DNA from: an uncultured Clostridia bacterium
Lineage (GTDB): Bacteria; Bacillota; Clostridia; Oscillospirales; Acutalibacteraceae
Reading direction: 5' to 3'
Length of the DNA stretch: 7,326 nt
Assembly (NCBI GenBank): GCA_944381295.1
Contig: CALWKP010000018.1
Span: 1-7,326, forward strand
Shown here: piece by piece, positions 6,612 to 7,326 of the stretch
Layout of the letters: each line of letters starts with the position of its first letter
How positions within the stretch are numbered: position 1 is the first letter of the stretch
The notes under the pieces: generated by a model
Told to the model about the DNA's origin: nothing
The model's input: the letters and a program-made list of their open reading frames with translations, nothing else
Database searches by the model: none
Made by a program: the position numbers and the translations under genes

Positions 6612-6617
6612 CTCCTT
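6612..6617 (-). promoter_or_regulatory. Ribosome binding site of the glycoside hydrolase
   Basis: AAGGAG on the minus strand, seven bases before the ATG at 6604, within the 24-bp gap after the permease stop. It supports the chosen start. Confidence 0.7.
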
Positions 6618-6628
6618 TTTCCTTTTTA

Positions 6629-7326
6629 TTATTCTTTCACACTGCCTACGGTCAATCCGTTCATGAAATATTTCTGGAAGATCACGAACAGGATGATGAT
6701 CGGCAGAAAAGACAGTACAGAAGAAGGGAAAATATAATTGTAGTTATTTCCGTAAGGCGTCAGCAAGCTCTTGATCCCGACGGGAAGTGTCGTCTTGTCG
6801 GAATCGGTGATGACGATCAGCGGCCAGACAAAATCATTCCAGCTGTTGAGTGCCAGCAAAATGATGATCGTGCCGAAAGCCGGAAGCATCAGAGGGAGCA
6901 TCAGCCGGAAATACATCGAGTATTCGTTGCATCCGTCGATTCTGCCGGAATCCAAAAGCGCGGTGGGAAGGGCTCCGGAAGCGTACTGACGGAAAAAGAA
7001 AATGGCAAGCGGAGAGACGATGTTGGGGAGGATGACTCCAAGGTAACTGTTCATGAGGCCCAGTTTTGTAATGATGCCGTAAATTGGCAGGAGTAAAATC
7101 TGCATCGGAAGCATCATGACAATCAGGACGAGGATAAAAAGAAAATTTTTCCCTTTAAAATGGTACACCGCAAAGGCATACCCCACAATGGAGGAAATCA
7201 GTGTGGACACCACCACCTGGATTCCGGTGATGATGACGCTGCTCTGGAACCATCCCCAAAAGCGCATATCGGTGCCGTCGAACATCTGGCGGTAGTTGGA
7301 AAAATTGATTTCGCGCAGGACCAGTG
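6629..7326 (-). CDS. Sugar ABC transporter permease, MalG/AraQ type (5' partial)
   Basis: This is an integral membrane subunit of a carbohydrate-importing, binding-protein-dependent ABC transporter of the MalG/AraQ/UgpE type. The frame is open to the window edge: 13 codons precede the first visible ATG (7285) and read LVLREINFSNYRQ, matching the usual pre-transmembrane segment, so that ATG is internal and the true start lies outside. About 231 of an expected 275 residues are visible. Counted from the ATG at 7285, hydrophobic segments lie at about 15-41, 47-72, 80-98, 130-150 and 188-206. The cytoplasmic coupling loop reads LLDSGRIDGCNEYSMYFRLMLP, the EAA-loop region with DSG where EAA is usual. 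The C-terminus FMNGLTVGSVKE is the family ending. It is the first visible gene of the operon; a second permease and a solute-binding protein would be expected just beyond the edge. Confidence 0.95.
   Translation of the reverse strand, partial: LVLREINFSNYRQMFDGTDMRFWGWFQSSVIITGIQVVVSTLISSIVGYAFAVYHFKGKNFLFILVLIVMMLPMQILLLPIYGIITKLGLMNSYLGVILPNIVSPLAIFFFRQYASGALPTALLDSGRIDGCNEYSMYFRLMLPLMLPAFGTIIILLALNSWNDFVWPLIVITDSDKTTLPVGIKSLLTPYGNNYNYIFPSSVLSFLPIIILFVIFQKYFMNGLTVGSVKE

Overview
The window looks like the chromosome of an endospore-forming clostridial Firmicute, probably Lachnospiraceae-like. The reasons are a clear SpoVT sporulation regulator, a clostridial-type meso-diaminopimelate dehydrogenase, strong AGGAGG-type ribosome binding sites with frequent TTG and GTG starts, and an ABC sugar transporter operon with cytoplasmic glycan-processing genes. 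The genus cannot be fixed from the sequence alone.

Left part (1-2272, + strand): a TTG-started 390-residue protein of unknown function (88-1260) is followed 16 bp later by ddh (1277-2272), meso-diaminopimelate dehydrogenase, which makes meso-DAP for lysine and peptidoglycan. The spacing suggests co-transcription. Downstream of ddh, 2273-2478 holds a possible 42-codon ORF that overlaps the ddh stop, a pair of identical palindromic TTTCCGGAAAG motifs, and a 12-bp-stem hairpin. The hairpin most likely serves as a shared terminator for the converging ddh and spoVT transcripts.

Middle (2479-3161, - strand): spoVT, 179 codons from a TTG start with a perfect AGGAGG site. A forespore-type promoter candidate lies just upstream, and before that an imperfect terminator-like hairpin for the operon transcribed towards it.

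Right part (3162-7326, - strand): a tight operon, read right to left. It encodes an inner-membrane permease of a binding-protein-dependent sugar ABC transporter (cut by the window edge), a clan GH-A-like glycoside hydrolase without a signal peptide, a DUF4380-type protein likely to have a galactose-mutarotase-like fold, and a uroporphyrinogen-decarboxylase (UroD) superfamily protein of the methyltransferase-like, non-HemE type. Gaps are 24, 11 and 12 bp, and two ribosome binding sites overlap the upstream gene's stop codon. The inferred logic is uptake of an oligosaccharide or glycoside, cytoplasmic hydrolysis, and further handling of the product. The role of the UroD-like member is the least explained and most interesting point. 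No tRNA, rRNA, CRISPR array, insertion sequence or phage gene was seen.
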